DNA of 64,000 bases. It comes from Rhizoctonia solani (lineage: Eukaryota; Basidiomycota; Agaricomycetes; Cantharellales; Ceratobasidiaceae). The notes beneath the pieces were generated by a model that saw only the letters and a program-made list of their open reading frames with translations, searched no databases and was not told the origin of the DNA. The position numbers and the translations under genes are program-made. Location: assembly GCF_016906535.1 (NCBI RefSeq), contig NC_057383.1, positions 1,488,001-1,552,000 of the forward strand. Direction: 5' to 3'. Within the stretch, counting starts at the first letter, position 1; each line of letters opens with the position of its first letter. Positions 63,944-64,000 of the stretch are shown one piece after another.

Positions 63944-64000
63944 GGTCAACAGTAAATGCGATCCAATCCTGAAACAACAATTGGCCTTGGGTGCGGCAGT

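Overview
This window looks like nuclear DNA of a filamentous basidiomycete, most likely an Agaricomycete close to Rhizoctonia/Thanatephorus (Cantharellales). The evidence is genes broken by many 50-65 bp GT-AG introns, an AA9 lytic polysaccharide monooxygenase with a fungal CBM1, two DUF6593-type proteins (an Agaricomycete family), fungal MIC10, a dysferlin-domain peroxin and a large family of caspase-like (C14) genes. The genus is an inference from gene content, not a proof.

Layout. (1) 0.6-15.7 kb: an array of five paralogous caspase-like genes, here named A(-), B(+), C(+), D(+), E(-). Each joins a C14 peptidase domain with its His and Cys motifs to the same ~350-residue C-terminal module, which I cannot assign to a named family. 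All carry frameshifts: 3 in E, 4-5 in B and D, at least 7 in C and at least 8 in A. (2) 17.2-25.9 kb: a secreted six-hairpin glycosidase (GH105-like), a COQ8/ADCK atypical kinase, two DUF6593 paralogues, and a universal stress protein. (3) 26.2-38.8 kb: a PEX24-like peroxin, an SDR oxidoreductase, a C2H2 zinc-finger protein, an AA9 LPMO, TRM44 tRNA methyltransferase, an E2 ubiquitin-conjugating enzyme with an unusual tail, and a WW-domain protein. (4) 38.8-41.2 kb is gene-poor and holds one copy of a 212-bp MITE-like element. (5) 41.2-51.4 kb: telomerase reverse transcriptase and a RhoGEF, both on the minus strand. (6) 52-64 kb: MIC10, a small membrane protein, a viperin-like radical SAM enzyme, the second MITE copy (lying inside an open reading frame), a Nudix hydrolase with a DUF4743-type N-terminal half, a DUF2461 protein and a GH1 beta-glucosidase.

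Most genes from 17 kb onward are ordinary housekeeping or wood/plant-degradation genes with no operon-like logic. The parts that stand out are the caspase array with its unassigned C-terminal module, and a viperin homologue about 39 kb away. Viperins and caspase-like proteases are both known from antiviral or cell-death systems elsewhere, but a functional link here is only a hypothesis. A second pattern is positional: about ten CACGTG E-boxes lie 30-175 bp upstream of start codons, mostly of housekeeping genes, and none does so for the five caspase genes.

Single-base frameshifts also occur, at about one per gene, in the glycosidase, peroxin, TRM44 and E2 genes, often at short homopolymers. 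Part of the damage may therefore be sequencing error. The much higher density in the C14 array suggests either real decay or poor polishing of repeated sequence.
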